Assembly (NCBI RefSeq): GCF_000720485.1
Contig: NZ_JOAX01000005.1
Span: 62,001-126,000 of the forward strand
Source: Streptomyces ochraceiscleroticus
Lineage (GTDB): Bacteria > Actinomycetota > Actinomycetes > Streptomycetales > Streptomycetaceae
DNA: 64,000 bases
Direction of reading: 5' to 3'
In this document: positions 8,323-18,069 of the stretch, in pieces
Layout: the number at the start of each line of letters is the position of its first letter
Numbering within the stretch: the first letter of the stretch is position 1
Program-made: the position numbers and the translations under genes
The notes under the pieces: model-generated
The model's input: the letters and a program-made list of their open reading frames with translations, nothing else
Told to the model about the DNA's origin: nothing
Database searches by the model: none

Positions 8323-9797
8323 TCGGCCCAGTTCTCGACGACCCGCTGCCGCATCTCCTCCGGGTACGAGTACCGGAAGGACGCGGTGACGCCCTTGCTG
8401 ACGCCCTCGAAGTGCTCGGGCAGCAGACAGCTCATGACGGACTTGCCGCCCCGGCCCGTGCGCACCTCCTCCGGAGTGAGGTAGGGAACCATCGGAATGC
8501 CCGGCGCCTCCGGGTGGACGTACTCGCCGGTGCCGGGGTGGTAGCGGGTCGCCATCGCCCACACCACCTGGTTGATGTCGGTGATGTCGATGTCATTGGC
8601 CACCAGCAGGACCTTGGGCACCAGCCACCCGGTGTGCGAGGTGAAGAGGACGTCGGCCACCGCGTCGGCCAGCTCCCGCTCGCCGAGCCCGCTCTCCGCC
8701 AGCCGCCCGATGTCGACGGACACGACGATCCAGCAGGTCGCGGCCTCGTACGAGCACCAGGCCAGGTCGACCGGCAGCCCGCTGGAGCGCAGCAGGTCCA
8801 GGCTGACGGCGGAGATCATCGTGCCCCAGATGGTGTGGTTCTCCTCCGGGGGCAGGCCCGCCACGCAGACCGGCAGGATGGGGTCGTCGCGGTGGGTGAT
8901 CGCCTCGACGTGGAAGACGGGCTGCTGTTTGCTCTCGGCGAAGGAGTACCCGTGGTACTCGCCCATCGGCCCCTCGGGCGCCGTCTCGTCGGGGCTGAGG
9001 TAACCCTCCAGCACGATCTCGGCGTTGGCCGGGACGTACAGGTCGTGCAGCTCCGTGCGGACCACCTCGACGGGGCTGCCGGCGAGGGCGCCGACGTAGC
9101 CGTCCTCGTTCACCTCGGCCGGCAGCGGCATGCCCGCCGCGGCCAGCGCCGCCGGCGGGGCGCCGAGCACCATGGCCCACGGCGTCGGCAGGCCCTTCTC
9201 GCGCCACATGGCGTGGATCATGCCGATGTGCTGCTGCGGCATGGCGGGCCCGACGAGGGTGGTGCGCCCGTGCAGCATGGTCCGGCTGACCGACCAGCTC
9301 GTCCACCGCCCGTCGGGGGAGCGCACGACATGGAACCCGTACGTACCGAAGTACCGGCCGCCGTCCTGCTGGTGCAGCAACGGGACCGGGAACCGCTCCA
9401 GATCGACGTCGTCGCCCGTCAGCACGTTCTCCTTGCAGGGGCCGGTCTCCACCACGCGCGGGGCGACCGGGTCCGCGTGCATGGCGGAGATCAGCTTCTC
9501 CAGCAGCGCGCGCGGCGTGGTGTCGCGCGCGAGCCCGAAGTGCGCGGCGAGCCGGCCGTAGGCCCCCTCGTCGAGGCCGCTCAGCCCGGCAGGCGCGCCG
9601 AGAATCCGGAAGCCCGGCTCGGCCCCGGCCAGATTGCTGAACAGTGGCGCCGGACTCCGCGTCTCATAGACGCGCCGGGTAATGGCGCCGACCTCCAACG
9701 TCGGGCTGACCGGCCGCCGGATGTCGACCGCATCCCCGACGGCGAGCGAACTCTCCACGAAATCCCGGAAGTTGAGCGCACTGCCGCGCTGCGTCAT
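8310..9797 (-). CDS. UbiD family decarboxylase
   Basis: 495-aa enzyme of the UbiD (prenylated-FMN-dependent) family, which reversibly decarboxylates aromatic and alpha,beta-unsaturated acids. The frame opens with LNFRDFVESS and contains typical UbiD blocks such as YGFHVVRSPDGRWTSWSVSRT, PFEGxMGEYHGY-like residues (EGPMGEYHGYSF) and PPEENHTIWG. ATG9797 is preferred over an in-frame GTG at 9824 because AGGAGGG lies 10 nt upstream of it. No UbiX prenyltransferase is adjacent, so the cofactor must come from elsewhere. It is divergent from a MarR gene across duplicated candidate operators, suggesting induction by a phenolic acid. Confidence 0.87.
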   Translation of the reverse strand: MTQRGSALNFRDFVESSLAVGDAVDIRRPVSPTLEVGAITRRVYETRSPAPLFSNLAGAEPGFRILGAPAGLSGLDEGAYGRLAAHFGLARDTTPRALLEKLISAMHADPVAPRVVETGPCKENVLTGDDVDLERFPVPLLHQQDGGRYFGTYGFHVVRSPDGRWTSWSVSRTMLHGRTTLVGPAMPQQHIGMIHAMWREKGLPTPWAMVLGAPPAALAAAGMPLPAEVNEDGYVGALAGSPVEVVRTELHDLYVPANAEIVLEGYLSPDETAPEGPMGEYHGYSFAESKQQPVFHVEAITHRDDPILPVCVAGLPPEENHTIWGTMISAVSLDLLRSSGLPVDLAWCSYEAATCWIVVSVDIGRLAESGLGERELADAVADVLFTSHTGWLVPKVLLVANDIDITDINQVVWAMATRYHPGTGEYVHPEAPGIPMVPYLTPEEVRTGRGGKSVMSCLLPEHFEGVSKGVTASFRYSYPEEMRQRVVENWADYGF

Positions 9798-9828
9798 ACC
9801 CGACCTTCCCTCCTCGTCACGCACGGTA

Positions 9829-9879
9829 AGTACGTGTACGTCCTAACTGGGCCGACGGTATAGTACGTACACGTCCTAA
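9829..9879. promoter_or_regulatory. Paired candidate MarR operators
   Basis: Two 18-bp direct repeats begin at 9829 and 9862, 33 bp apart (about three helical turns). Both read AGTACGT-NN-ACGTCCTAA, with GT at the centre of the first and AC in the second. Their central decamers ACGTGTACGT and ACGTACACGT are exact reverse complements of each other. They fill the space between the divergent ubiD-like and marR genes. Confidence 0.65.
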
Positions 9880-9905
9880 TCAATGCGGAGGAACGGCGGC
9901 GGGCA

Positions 9906-10358
9906 ATGGCACAGGACAACGCGGACGCCGGGCTCATGCTCGCCGCGATCGGCGGGATCGGCCCCCTGGCCCGTCAGCTCGGCCAGGCGCACAACCGGCT
10001 CTGGTACGAGCAGGTGCACCAGGACCTGACCGGGCCGCAGTTCACGGTCCTGTGCCTGCTGCACACCCGCGGCGCCATGGACCAGGGCACGCTCGGCGCC
10101 CTGGCCAATCTCGACAAGTCGACCGCGGCGCCGCTGCTGGACCGCCTGCGCAAGCGCGGCCTGGTGGACCTCGCCAAGGACGACAGCGACCGACGGCGCA
10201 AGCTGGTACGCATCACCGACACCGGCCGCGAACTGGCCACCCGCCTCGCACCGGCGGTCGTCTCGGTGAGCGACCAGCTCCTCGCCCCGTTCACCCCGGA
10301 GGAACGCGACCAGTTCCTCACCCTGCTGCGGCGTGCGGTCCAGGGGCCGGAGCGGTAG
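9906..10358 (+). CDS. MarR family transcriptional regulator
   Basis: 150 aa. The central winged helix (about residues 38-105) includes LTGPQFTVLCLL, LGALANLDKSTAAPLLDRL (recognition helix) and the wing KDDSDRRRKLVRITDTG, a textbook MarR pattern; flanking helices form the dimer interface. GGAGG lies at 9887-9891. Divergent from the UbiD decarboxylase, so a phenolic acid or its decarboxylation product is the natural ligand guess. The gene ends 22 bp from the convergent MocR regulator. Confidence 0.9.
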   Translation: MAQDNADAGLMLAAIGGIGPLARQLGQAHNRLWYEQVHQDLTGPQFTVLCLLHTRGAMDQGTLGALANLDKSTAAPLLDRLRKRGLVDLAKDDSDRRRKLVRITDTGRELATRLAPAVVSVSDQLLAPFTPEERDQFLTLLRRAVQGPER

Positions 10359-10380
10359 GCCCCGTTCAACTGCACCGACA

Positions 10381-11829
10381 TCACGCCCCGGGGAGGGCCT
10401 CGCCGAGGCGTTGGATGCCTTCCTTGAGTTGGGCGGGGCCGGGGGTGCTGACGTAGCTCAGGCGGAGGTGGGGGGCGGGGGGCTCGGCGGTGAAGTAGGG
10501 GGTGCCGGGGGTTACCGCTACGCCGTGGCGGAGGGCGGTCGCGGCGACGGCGTGTTCGTCGGTGCCGTCGGGGAGGCGCAGCCAGAGGTGGTAGCCGCCG
10601 AGCGGTGTCCGGCGAGGAAGGAGGGCGGGCAGGGCGCTGTTCAGCGCGGTGAGGAGGGTGGTCCGGCGCTCGCGGAGGGCGCCGGCGAGCGCCCGGAGGT
10701 GGCCGGCCCAGGCGGGGGAGCCGACCAGTTCCAGGGCGGTCTCCTGCAGCGGGCGGGGGACGAAGAAGCTGTCGACGACCTGGATGGCGCGCAGCCGCTC
10801 CAGCGCCGGGCCGCGGGCGGAGAGGGCTCCGATGCGGAGGCTGGGGGAGGCCGCCTTGGTGAGCGAGCGGACGTGGACGACGACGCCGTCCGGGTCGTCG
10901 GCGGCCAGCGGGAGCGGCAGCGGCGGGGAGTCGGCGTGCACCAGGCGGCGGGCGAAGTCGTCCTCGATGAGGAAGGCGCCGGCTGCTCGGGCGATGCCGA
11001 GTACCTCGGCGCGCCGTTGGGGGGACAGGACGGTGCCGGTGGGGTTGTGGAAGAGGGGCTGGCAGACGAACGCACGGGCGCGGGTGGCCTCGAACGCCTC
11101 GGCGAGCAGGTCGGTGCGTACACCGTCGGCGTCGACCGGTACCGGTACGGGCCGCAGCCCCGCGGCGCGGGCGACGGCGAGCATGCCGGGATAGGTGGGG
11201 GACTCGACCAGGACGGCGGAGCCGGGCGCGGCCAGGGCCCGCAGGGCAGTGGTGAGGGCGCTCTGGCCGCCGGCGGTGATCAGGACGTCCGAGGCGTTGA
11301 GCGAGCCGCCCGGTCCGCTGATGTCGCGCGCGAACCACTCCCGCAGCTCGGTCAGGCCCTCCACCGGGGGACGGGACCACGTGCCGGGCCTGCGGCCGGC
11401 CCGGGCCAGGGCGGCGGCCAGCGCCCGTTCCGGCTGGAGCGCGGCGTGCAGGTAGCCGCCGTTGAGGTCGATGACCTCGGGCGGCGGGGTGGTGAGGGTG
11501 GCCAGCACACCGGCGGCGTCCATGCCGCGGGGACCCGCGTCGACGGTGGTGTGCGGGGGGTCCGCGCTCAGTGCCACCTCCTGCCAGGAGACGTCGCCGA
11601 GCACGCCCGTGGCGCGGCGTGCGGTGGCCTTGAAGACGCCGGCGCCGGGCCGGGAGGTGACGAGCCCTTCGGCGGCGAGGGTCGCGATCGCCCGGGAGAC
11701 GGTCACCGGACTGACCTGGTACTGCGTGACCAATGCCCGGCTCGAGGGCAGCTTCTCCCCTTCCGGATAGCGGTTCAGCTCATTCCGCAAGGTCGCGGCC
11801 AATTGAGCGACACTGCTACTCTCGTTCAT
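10381..11829 (-). CDS. MocR family regulator (GntR helix-turn-helix fused to PLP aminotransferase)
   Basis: 482 aa in two parts: an N-terminal GntR winged helix (about residues 5-68, LPSSRALVTQYQVSPVTVSRAI) and a C-terminal fold-type I aminotransferase domain (about 115-480). The expected PLP lysine is in the segment SLTKAASPSLRIG and the aromatic/asparagine region in FHNPTGTVLSP. MocR proteins sense PLP or amino-acid adducts and usually control a divergent gene, here an EamA exporter. Its ATG (complement of 11827-11829) overlaps the exporter's ATG by two bases, so any operator must lie inside one of the two coding regions. Confidence 0.9.
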   Translation of the reverse strand: MNESSSVAQLAATLRNELNRYPEGEKLPSSRALVTQYQVSPVTVSRAIATLAAEGLVTSRPGAGVFKATARRATGVLGDVSWQEVALSADPPHTTVDAGPRGMDAAGVLATLTTPPPEVIDLNGGYLHAALQPERALAAALARAGRRPGTWSRPPVEGLTELREWFARDISGPGGSLNASDVLITAGGQSALTTALRALAAPGSAVLVESPTYPGMLAVARAAGLRPVPVPVDADGVRTDLLAEAFEATRARAFVCQPLFHNPTGTVLSPQRRAEVLGIARAAGAFLIEDDFARRLVHADSPPLPLPLAADDPDGVVVHVRSLTKAASPSLRIGALSARGPALERLRAIQVVDSFFVPRPLQETALELVGSPAWAGHLRALAGALRERRTTLLTALNSALPALLPRRTPLGGYHLWLRLPDGTDEHAVAATALRHGVAVTPGTPYFTAEPPAPHLRLSYVSTPGPAQLKEGIQRLGEALPGA

Positions 11830-11885
11830 GACAGTACAAGATAGCGCTACTCAGTCTTCGGCGATAGCGGTCGGCAGTGCTACTC
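11815..11885. promoter_or_regulatory. Three GCTACTC repeats around the divergent starts
   Basis: GCTACTC occurs at 11815, 11846 and 11879 in the same orientation, 31 and 33 bp apart, straddling the overlapping start codons of the MocR gene and the EamA transporter. MocR proteins are known to bind direct repeats spaced by whole helical turns. The function is inferred from position only. Confidence 0.4.
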
Positions 11886-12799
11886 CCCGCGGTGGCACTT
11901 CCCGCAGTGGTAGTCCTCGTAGCGGCACTCCTCGTCGTGGTACTCCCGCCAGCGGGACTCGCCTGGCCGCCCTCGGTGTGGTGTCGTTCTCCTTCAGTCT
12001 TCCGGCCACCGTGTGGGCCCTGGACGGTTTTGGTCCGTGGACGGCGACCGGCGTACGGGGTCTGCTGGCGGGGCTGCTCGCCGCGGTCTGCCTGTACGGC
12101 GCCCGGGTGCCGGTGCCCGCGCGGCAGCACTGGCCGGCCCTGCTCACGGTGGCCGGCGGCTGTGCCATCGGCTTCCCGTTGCTCTCCACGCTGGCCCTGC
12201 AGACCTCCACCACCGCGCACTCGGCCGTCGTGATCGGCATGCTGCCGCTGGCCACCGCCGCCGTCTCCGCCGCCCTGACCGGCCGGCGCCCGTCGCGTGT
12301 GTTCTGGGCGGCCGCCGTTCTCGGCGCCGGCACCGTGGCCGCCTTCACCCTCCAGCAGAACCAGGGGCTGCCGACCGTCGGCGACCTCTACCTCTTCGGC
12401 GCCCTCCTGGTGTGCGCCGCCGGGTACGCGCAGGGCGGGCGGCTCGCCTCCCACATGCCCGGCTGGCAGGTCATCGCCTGGGGCGTCGTGGCCGCTCTTC
12501 CCGTATCAGCGCTGGTCACGGCCTTTGCGCTGCCCGCCGAGCCGGTGCATCTGACCAGTAAGGCGATCGTCGGCATGGCCTACATCGCCGCCATTTCCCA
12601 GTTCGGCGGATTCGTCGCGTGGTATCGCGGGATGGCCGTCATCGGGGTGCTCAGGGCGAGCCAGATTCAGCTCGCCCAGCCCCTCCTCACCCTGGTCTGG
12701 TCGGTCCTGCTCATGGGGGAGCAGTTCGCTCCCCTCGCCGCCGTCACCGCGCTGGTCGTGCTCGGCTGCATCGCGGTCACCCAACGCGCCCGTAGCTGA
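11828..12799 (+). CDS. EamA/DMT superfamily transporter
   Basis: 323-aa inner-membrane protein with about ten hydrophobic helices in two EamA repeats (VVSFSFSLPATVWAL near residue 50; second half from VGDLYLFGALLVCAAGYAQGG). Members export amino acids or other metabolites. Before helix 1 there is an unusual 40-residue Ser/Thr/Gly/Pro/Arg-rich leader coded by degenerate 15-bp repeats (SGSPRSGTPRRGTPASGTR). No ribosome site precedes ATG11828, so either the message is leaderless or translation starts further in. Control by the divergent MocR protein is likely. Confidence 0.8.
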   Translation: MTVQDSATQSSAIAVGSATPRGGTSRSGSPRSGTPRRGTPASGTRLAALGVVSFSFSLPATVWALDGFGPWTATGVRGLLAGLLAAVCLYGARVPVPARQHWPALLTVAGGCAIGFPLLSTLALQTSTTAHSAVVIGMLPLATAAVSAALTGRRPSRVFWAAAVLGAGTVAAFTLQQNQGLPTVGDLYLFGALLVCAAGYAQGGRLASHMPGWQVIAWGVVAALPVSALVTAFALPAEPVHLTSKAIVGMAYIAAISQFGGFVAWYRGMAVIGVLRASQIQLAQPLLTLVWSVLLMGEQFAPLAAVTALVVLGCIAVTQRARS

Positions 12800-12933
12800 C
12801 CCGGTGGTGGGCCCGAGGCCGGCCTTCACACGTCCGGCTCCGCGAAACGGCGCAGGAGGTCGCCTCACGATTCCCAACAGCCTCGTGAGCAGAGCCATAT
12901 GACGGGGAGTGACCTGTCTGTGAGGATGCGCGG

Positions 12934-13731
12934 ATGACGATGGATTCTCTGAAGACACACGCGGTGGGCCCGATCGGGATTATTGGCGTGGGGGAGATCG
13001 CCCGCGCCCTGGTGGAGGGCTTGTGCGAGGGAGTGGACGACCCGCCGGAGATCTTCCTCTCTCCCCGGGGAGCGGGCGCGGCCGCTGAGCTGTCCCGGCG
13101 CTATGCGGGGGTGCACGTGTGCGCCGACAATCAGGCCGTGGTCGACCGTGCCGCGGTGGTCGTCATCGCGGTCCGCCCCGGGGACCGGGCCGAGGCTCTC
13201 GACGGACTCGAGGTCGGCGGGGACCGGGTCGTGATCAGCGTCATGGCCGGCGTGGGAAGCGAGGAACTGCGCCGTACCCTCGGGGACACCGACGCGCCGA
13301 TCGTGCGCGCGATCCCCCTGCCCGCCGTGCGTCAGCGCACTTCCGTCACCGTCACGTGCCCCTCCCACCCGGTCGTGACCGCACTGTTCGACCGACTCGG
13401 CGGGTCCCTCCCCGTGGCGGACGAAGCCGCACTCAATGTCTTCTCCGCGCTGACGGCGACGATCACCAGCCACTACTGGTACTTGGCCACGCTCACGGAA
13501 TGGGCCGCGCGACAGGGCATCCCCTCCGGTGACGCGGGTCGGTACGTGCGCAGCCTCTTCCAGGGCGTCGGGCGCGCGCTGAGCGATGAGTCCCGGTCCC
13601 TGCCGCAGCTCGCGGCTGACCATGAGACGCCGAACGGGATCAACGAGCGGATCCGCACCACCTGGTTCGACGCGGCGAACGCGGGCGCACTCAATGAGGC
13701 GCTCGACGCACTGCTCGCGGACCTCATGTAG
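12934..13731 (+). CDS. Pyrroline-5-carboxylate reductase-like NAD(P)-binding protein
   Basis: 265 aa. The N-terminal Rossmann fold (IGIIGVGEIARALVEGL) and VVVIAVRPGD strand match the F420/P5C-reductase superfamily. The C-terminal helical domain keeps the general arrangement of ProC, including PLPAVRQRTS and the pocket-like HETPNGINERI. It differs enough from housekeeping ProC that its substrate may be another cyclic imine. It stands alone after the EamA gene (134-bp gap) and converges on fdhD. Confidence 0.7.
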   Translation: MTMDSLKTHAVGPIGIIGVGEIARALVEGLCEGVDDPPEIFLSPRGAGAAAELSRRYAGVHVCADNQAVVDRAAVVVIAVRPGDRAEALDGLEVGGDRVVISVMAGVGSEELRRTLGDTDAPIVRAIPLPAVRQRTSVTVTCPSHPVVTALFDRLGGSLPVADEAALNVFSALTATITSHYWYLATLTEWAARQGIPSGDAGRYVRSLFQGVGRALSDESRSLPQLAADHETPNGINERIRTTWFDAANAGALNEALDALLADLM

Positions 13732-13829
13732 CCGCCGGCGTACCGGCCGCCGACGGGCCTCATCGGCTTCGCCCTCACGGCGCTGCTGTGGCAGGTGGTG
13801 CAGGTACGTTGCCACGGTCCCGCCCGTGG

Positions 13830-14653
<824 letters not shown>

Positions 14654-14666
<13 letters not shown>

Positions 14667-16963
14667 GCCGCGCTCCGCTCCCTGGGCTCCAGGCGGATCA
14701 CCACACCCTTGGAGGTGGGACAGTTGCTGAAGTCGGCGACGCTGTCCAGCGGGACCAGGACGTTGGTCTCGGGGTAGTAGGCGGCGGCGGAGCCGCGGCT
14801 GGCGGGATAGCCGACGACCTCGAAGTGCTCAGCGCGGCGTTCCGTCCCGTCGTGCCAGACGCTCACCAGGTCCACCACGGAGCGGTCGGCGATGCCGAGG
14901 TCCGCGAGGTCGGCGGGGTTGACGAGGACGACCCGGCGGGCGTGGTGAATGCCGCGGTAGCGGTCGTTCGGCGCGTACCAGACGGTGTTCCACTGGTCGT
15001 GCGAGCGCAGCGTCTGCAGCAGCAGATGCCCCTCGGGCACGTGCGGCATCGTGAACTCGTTGGACGTGAACACGGCCTTGCCGCTCGGGGTGCGGAAGAC
15101 CCGCTCGTTGACCGGGTTGGGCAGATGGAAGCCGCCGGGCTTCGCCACCCGGGCGTTGAAGTCCTCGAAGCCCGGTACGACACGGGATATCCGGTCGCGG
15201 ATCGTGCCGTAGTCGCCCTCGAACTGCTCCCAGGGGATGAACGGTTCGTCCCCCAGGGTCCGGTGCGCCAGCCGGCTGATGATCGCCACCTCACTGAGCA
15301 GATGCGGGGAGGCCGGCGGCAGCTTCCCCCGCGAGGCGTGGACGTCGCTCATCGAGTCCTCGACGGTGATGAACTGCTCGACGCCGTTCTGGAAGTCCCT
15401 GTCGCTGCGGCCCAGCGTGGGCAGGATCAGGGCAGTGTCACCGCAGACCGTGTGGGAGCGGTTGAGCTTGGTGGAGATGTGCGCGGTGAGCCGGCACTTG
15501 CGCATCGCCTCCTCGGTGACCGCGCTGTCGGGGGTGGCCCGTACGAAGTTGCCCGCGACACCGAGGAAGAACTTCGCGCGGCCTTCGTACATCGCGTGGA
15601 TGCCGTTCACCGCGTCCAGGCCGTGATGGGCGGGCGGAGTGAAACCGAACTCCTTCTCCAGGGCGTCCAGGAACTTCTGCGGCATCTTCTCCCACACGCC
15701 CATGGTGCGGTCGCCCTGGACGTTGCTGTGGCCGCGGACCGGGCACACGCCCGCGCCGGGCCTGCCGATGTTGCCGCGCAGCAGCAGGAAGTTGATGATT
15801 TCGCGGATGGTGGGCACGCCGTGCTTGTGCTGGGTCAGCCCCATAGCCCAGCACACGATGATCTTCTTGCTCTTCAGTACCTGGGCGTGTACGCGCTTGA
15901 TCTCCTCACGCGTGAGCCCGGTCGCCTCGAGTACGTGCTCCCAGGAGACCGTCCGCACGTGCTCGGCGAAGTCGGCGCTGCCGATGGTGTGGGCCTCGAT
16001 GAAGTCGTGGTCGAGCACGGTGCCCGGCGCGGCGTCCTCGGCCTCCAGCAGCAGCCGGTTCAGGGCCTGGAACAGGGCGAGGTCGCCGCCGGCGCGGATG
16101 TGCAGGAACTGGTCGGCGATCGGCGTGCCGCGGCCGATCACACCGCGCGGCCGCTGCGGGTGCTTGAAGCGCATCAGCCCGGCCTCGGGCAGTGTGTTGA
16201 CCGCGATGACCCGACCGCCGTTGCGCTTGGTCTCCTCCAGCGCCGAGAGCATCCGCGGGTGGTTGGTGCCCGGGTTCTGCCCCACCACGAAGACCAGGTC
16301 GGAGTGGTGAATGTCGTCCAGCGAGACGCTGCCCTTGCCGATGCCCAGCGTCTCCGTCATCGCGAAGCCACTGGACTCGTGGCACATGTTGGAGCAGTCC
16401 GGCAGATTGTTGGTGCCGTACGCGCGGGCGAAGAGCTGGAGGAGGAAGGCGGCCTCGTTGTTCAGCCGGCCCGATACGTAGAAGAGCGCCTCATCGGGGG
16501 AGGCCAGCGCCTTGAGTTCCTCGGCGAGCAGGCCGAACGCATCGTCCCAGCCGATCGGCTCGTAGTGGGTAGCGCCGGGCCGCTTGACCATCGGCTCGGT
16601 CAGCCGGCCCTGCTGGTTGAGCCAGTAGTCGGACTTGGTGTCCAGCTCGGCGATCGAGTGCTCGCGGAAGAAGTCCCGGGTGACGCGCCGCGAGGTGGCC
16701 TCGTCGTTGATGTGCTTGGCGCCGTTCTCGCAGTACTCGTTCATGTGGCGCTTGCCCGGCGCGGGCTCGGGCCAGGCGCAGCCCGGGCAGTCGATGCCCT
16801 TGGGCTGATTGATGTTCAGCAGGGTCAGCGCGGTGCGTCGCAGGGACGTCTGGCCCAGCGAGTACTCCAGCGCGTGCGTCACGGCGGGCAGACCGGTCGC
16901 CCAGGTCTTGGGCGGAGTGACCGACAGGTCGTCGGCGGGGTCCTCGATCTCTGCGCTGCTCAT
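14654..16963 (-). CDS. FdhF/YdeP family molybdopterin oxidoreductase
   Basis: 769 aa from ATG16963 (GGAAGG 8 nt upstream; the frame runs on but without homology-like sequence). Large bis-MGD enzyme of the formate dehydrogenase H/YdeP branch. CPGCAWPEP near the N-terminus is the YdeP-type start rather than the full 4Fe-4S ligand set of FdhF. SNMCHESSG supplies the cysteine expected to bind molybdenum (no selenocysteine), with GQNPGTNHPR and VRGHSNVQGDRTMG for cofactor binding. There is no quinone or NAD subunit next to it, so it is probably soluble. Formate oxidation is the default guess, but many YdeP-like proteins have unproven substrates. Confidence 0.85.
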
Positions 16964-17031
16964 GCTCTGACCTTCCGGTAGTGCCCGGAGACAAGTCAAA
17001 GAGGGGTTTCCGATGGCTTGATAGGCGCCGC

Positions 17032-17961
17032 TTATTGCGATACGGAATTGTCGGGCAGTCGCTCCAGGGCGGCGGCGAGGTCGGTGCGCCGGGCGATCTC
17101 CGTCAGGGCGCGCGCCATGACGGACCCCGGCTCCCGAGCGGTCATCACCAGCCCGATGGTGACCGTCCGTGCGGGTTCGATGAGCGGTACGGCGCGCATG
17201 CCGGGCGGGATGCCGAAGACGTGCAGCCAGGCGTGCGGCACGATACTGGCCCACCGGCCCGTCCTGACGTGTGCGAAGAGCGCGGCCACCGAGTCGGTCT
17301 CCACGCGCGGCGTAGGCCGCACCCCGGCCTCGGCGAACAGCTCGTCCAGCACCCTGCGCCCCTGCATGGTCCCCGTCAGCAGGCACAGCGGCAGCCGCGA
17401 CGCCTCCGCCCAGGTCGCCGTCGTCCGCCGGCCCAGATTGTCGGCCGCCGAGGTCAGCAGTACATACCGTTCCTGGTACAGCGGAACGGTCCGGAAATTC
17501 TCGGCAACGTCCTCGCGCAGATAACTGACCGCGGCGTCGATCTCGAAATTCTGCAGCCGCCGGAGAATGTCCTCCGACCGGAGGTCCGCCTGGACGTCCA
17601 CGGTGACCAGCGGGTGCGCCGCACAGAACGGGTCGATGAGCAGGGAGACGGCGCCGGTCGCGGTCGGGACGGCACCGATCCGTATCCGCCCGCTCAGTCC
17701 GGTGCGCAGGGCGCCGACCTCGTCCTTGAGGGCGTCACGGTCGGCGAGGATCCGCTGCGCCCACACCACGATGCGCTCGCCCTCCGGCGTGAGCCCCTCA
17801 TAGGTACGGCCGCGCCGGACCAGCGGCACGTCCAGCTCCTCCTCCAGCTTCCGGATCGCCTCCGAGAGAGCGGGCTGGGAGACGTAGCACGCCTGGGCGG
17901 CACGGGCGAAATGGCGCTCCCGGGAGAGCGCCACCAGATATTCGAGTTGGCGAAACAGCAC
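17032..17961 (-). CDS. LysR family transcriptional regulator
   Basis: 309 aa. Helix-turn-helix at residues 1-60 (QLEYLVALSRERHFARAAQACYVSQPALSEAIRKLE in pieces), then the two-lobed substrate-binding domain from about residue 90 (IRIGAVPTATGAVSLLIDPF). It lies 68 bp upstream of the FdhF/YdeP-type gene on the same strand, as LysR regulators of formate dehydrogenase operons often do in actinomycetes, and probably controls it. The short gap contains TTGACTTG, a possible promoter piece for the dehydrogenase. Confidence 0.88.
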   Translation of the reverse strand: MLFRQLEYLVALSRERHFARAAQACYVSQPALSEAIRKLEEELDVPLVRRGRTYEGLTPEGERIVVWAQRILADRDALKDEVGALRTGLSGRIRIGAVPTATGAVSLLIDPFCAAHPLVTVDVQADLRSEDILRRLQNFEIDAAVSYLREDVAENFRTVPLYQERYVLLTSAADNLGRRTTATWAEASRLPLCLLTGTMQGRRVLDELFAEAGVRPTPRVETDSVAALFAHVRTGRWASIVPHAWLHVFGIPPGMRAVPLIEPARTVTIGLVMTAREPGSVMARALTEIARRTDLAAALERLPDNSVSQ

Positions 17962-18069
17962 GTCAAGGGTCTACCCGACCGCCCGCCGGAACGCCAGTCG
18001 GAGCCTCGTGCGTCCGGGTGAGCCTGTCGGCCGATCGGCTCCCAGGTGTGGGGGCACGGCCGGAGCGTG

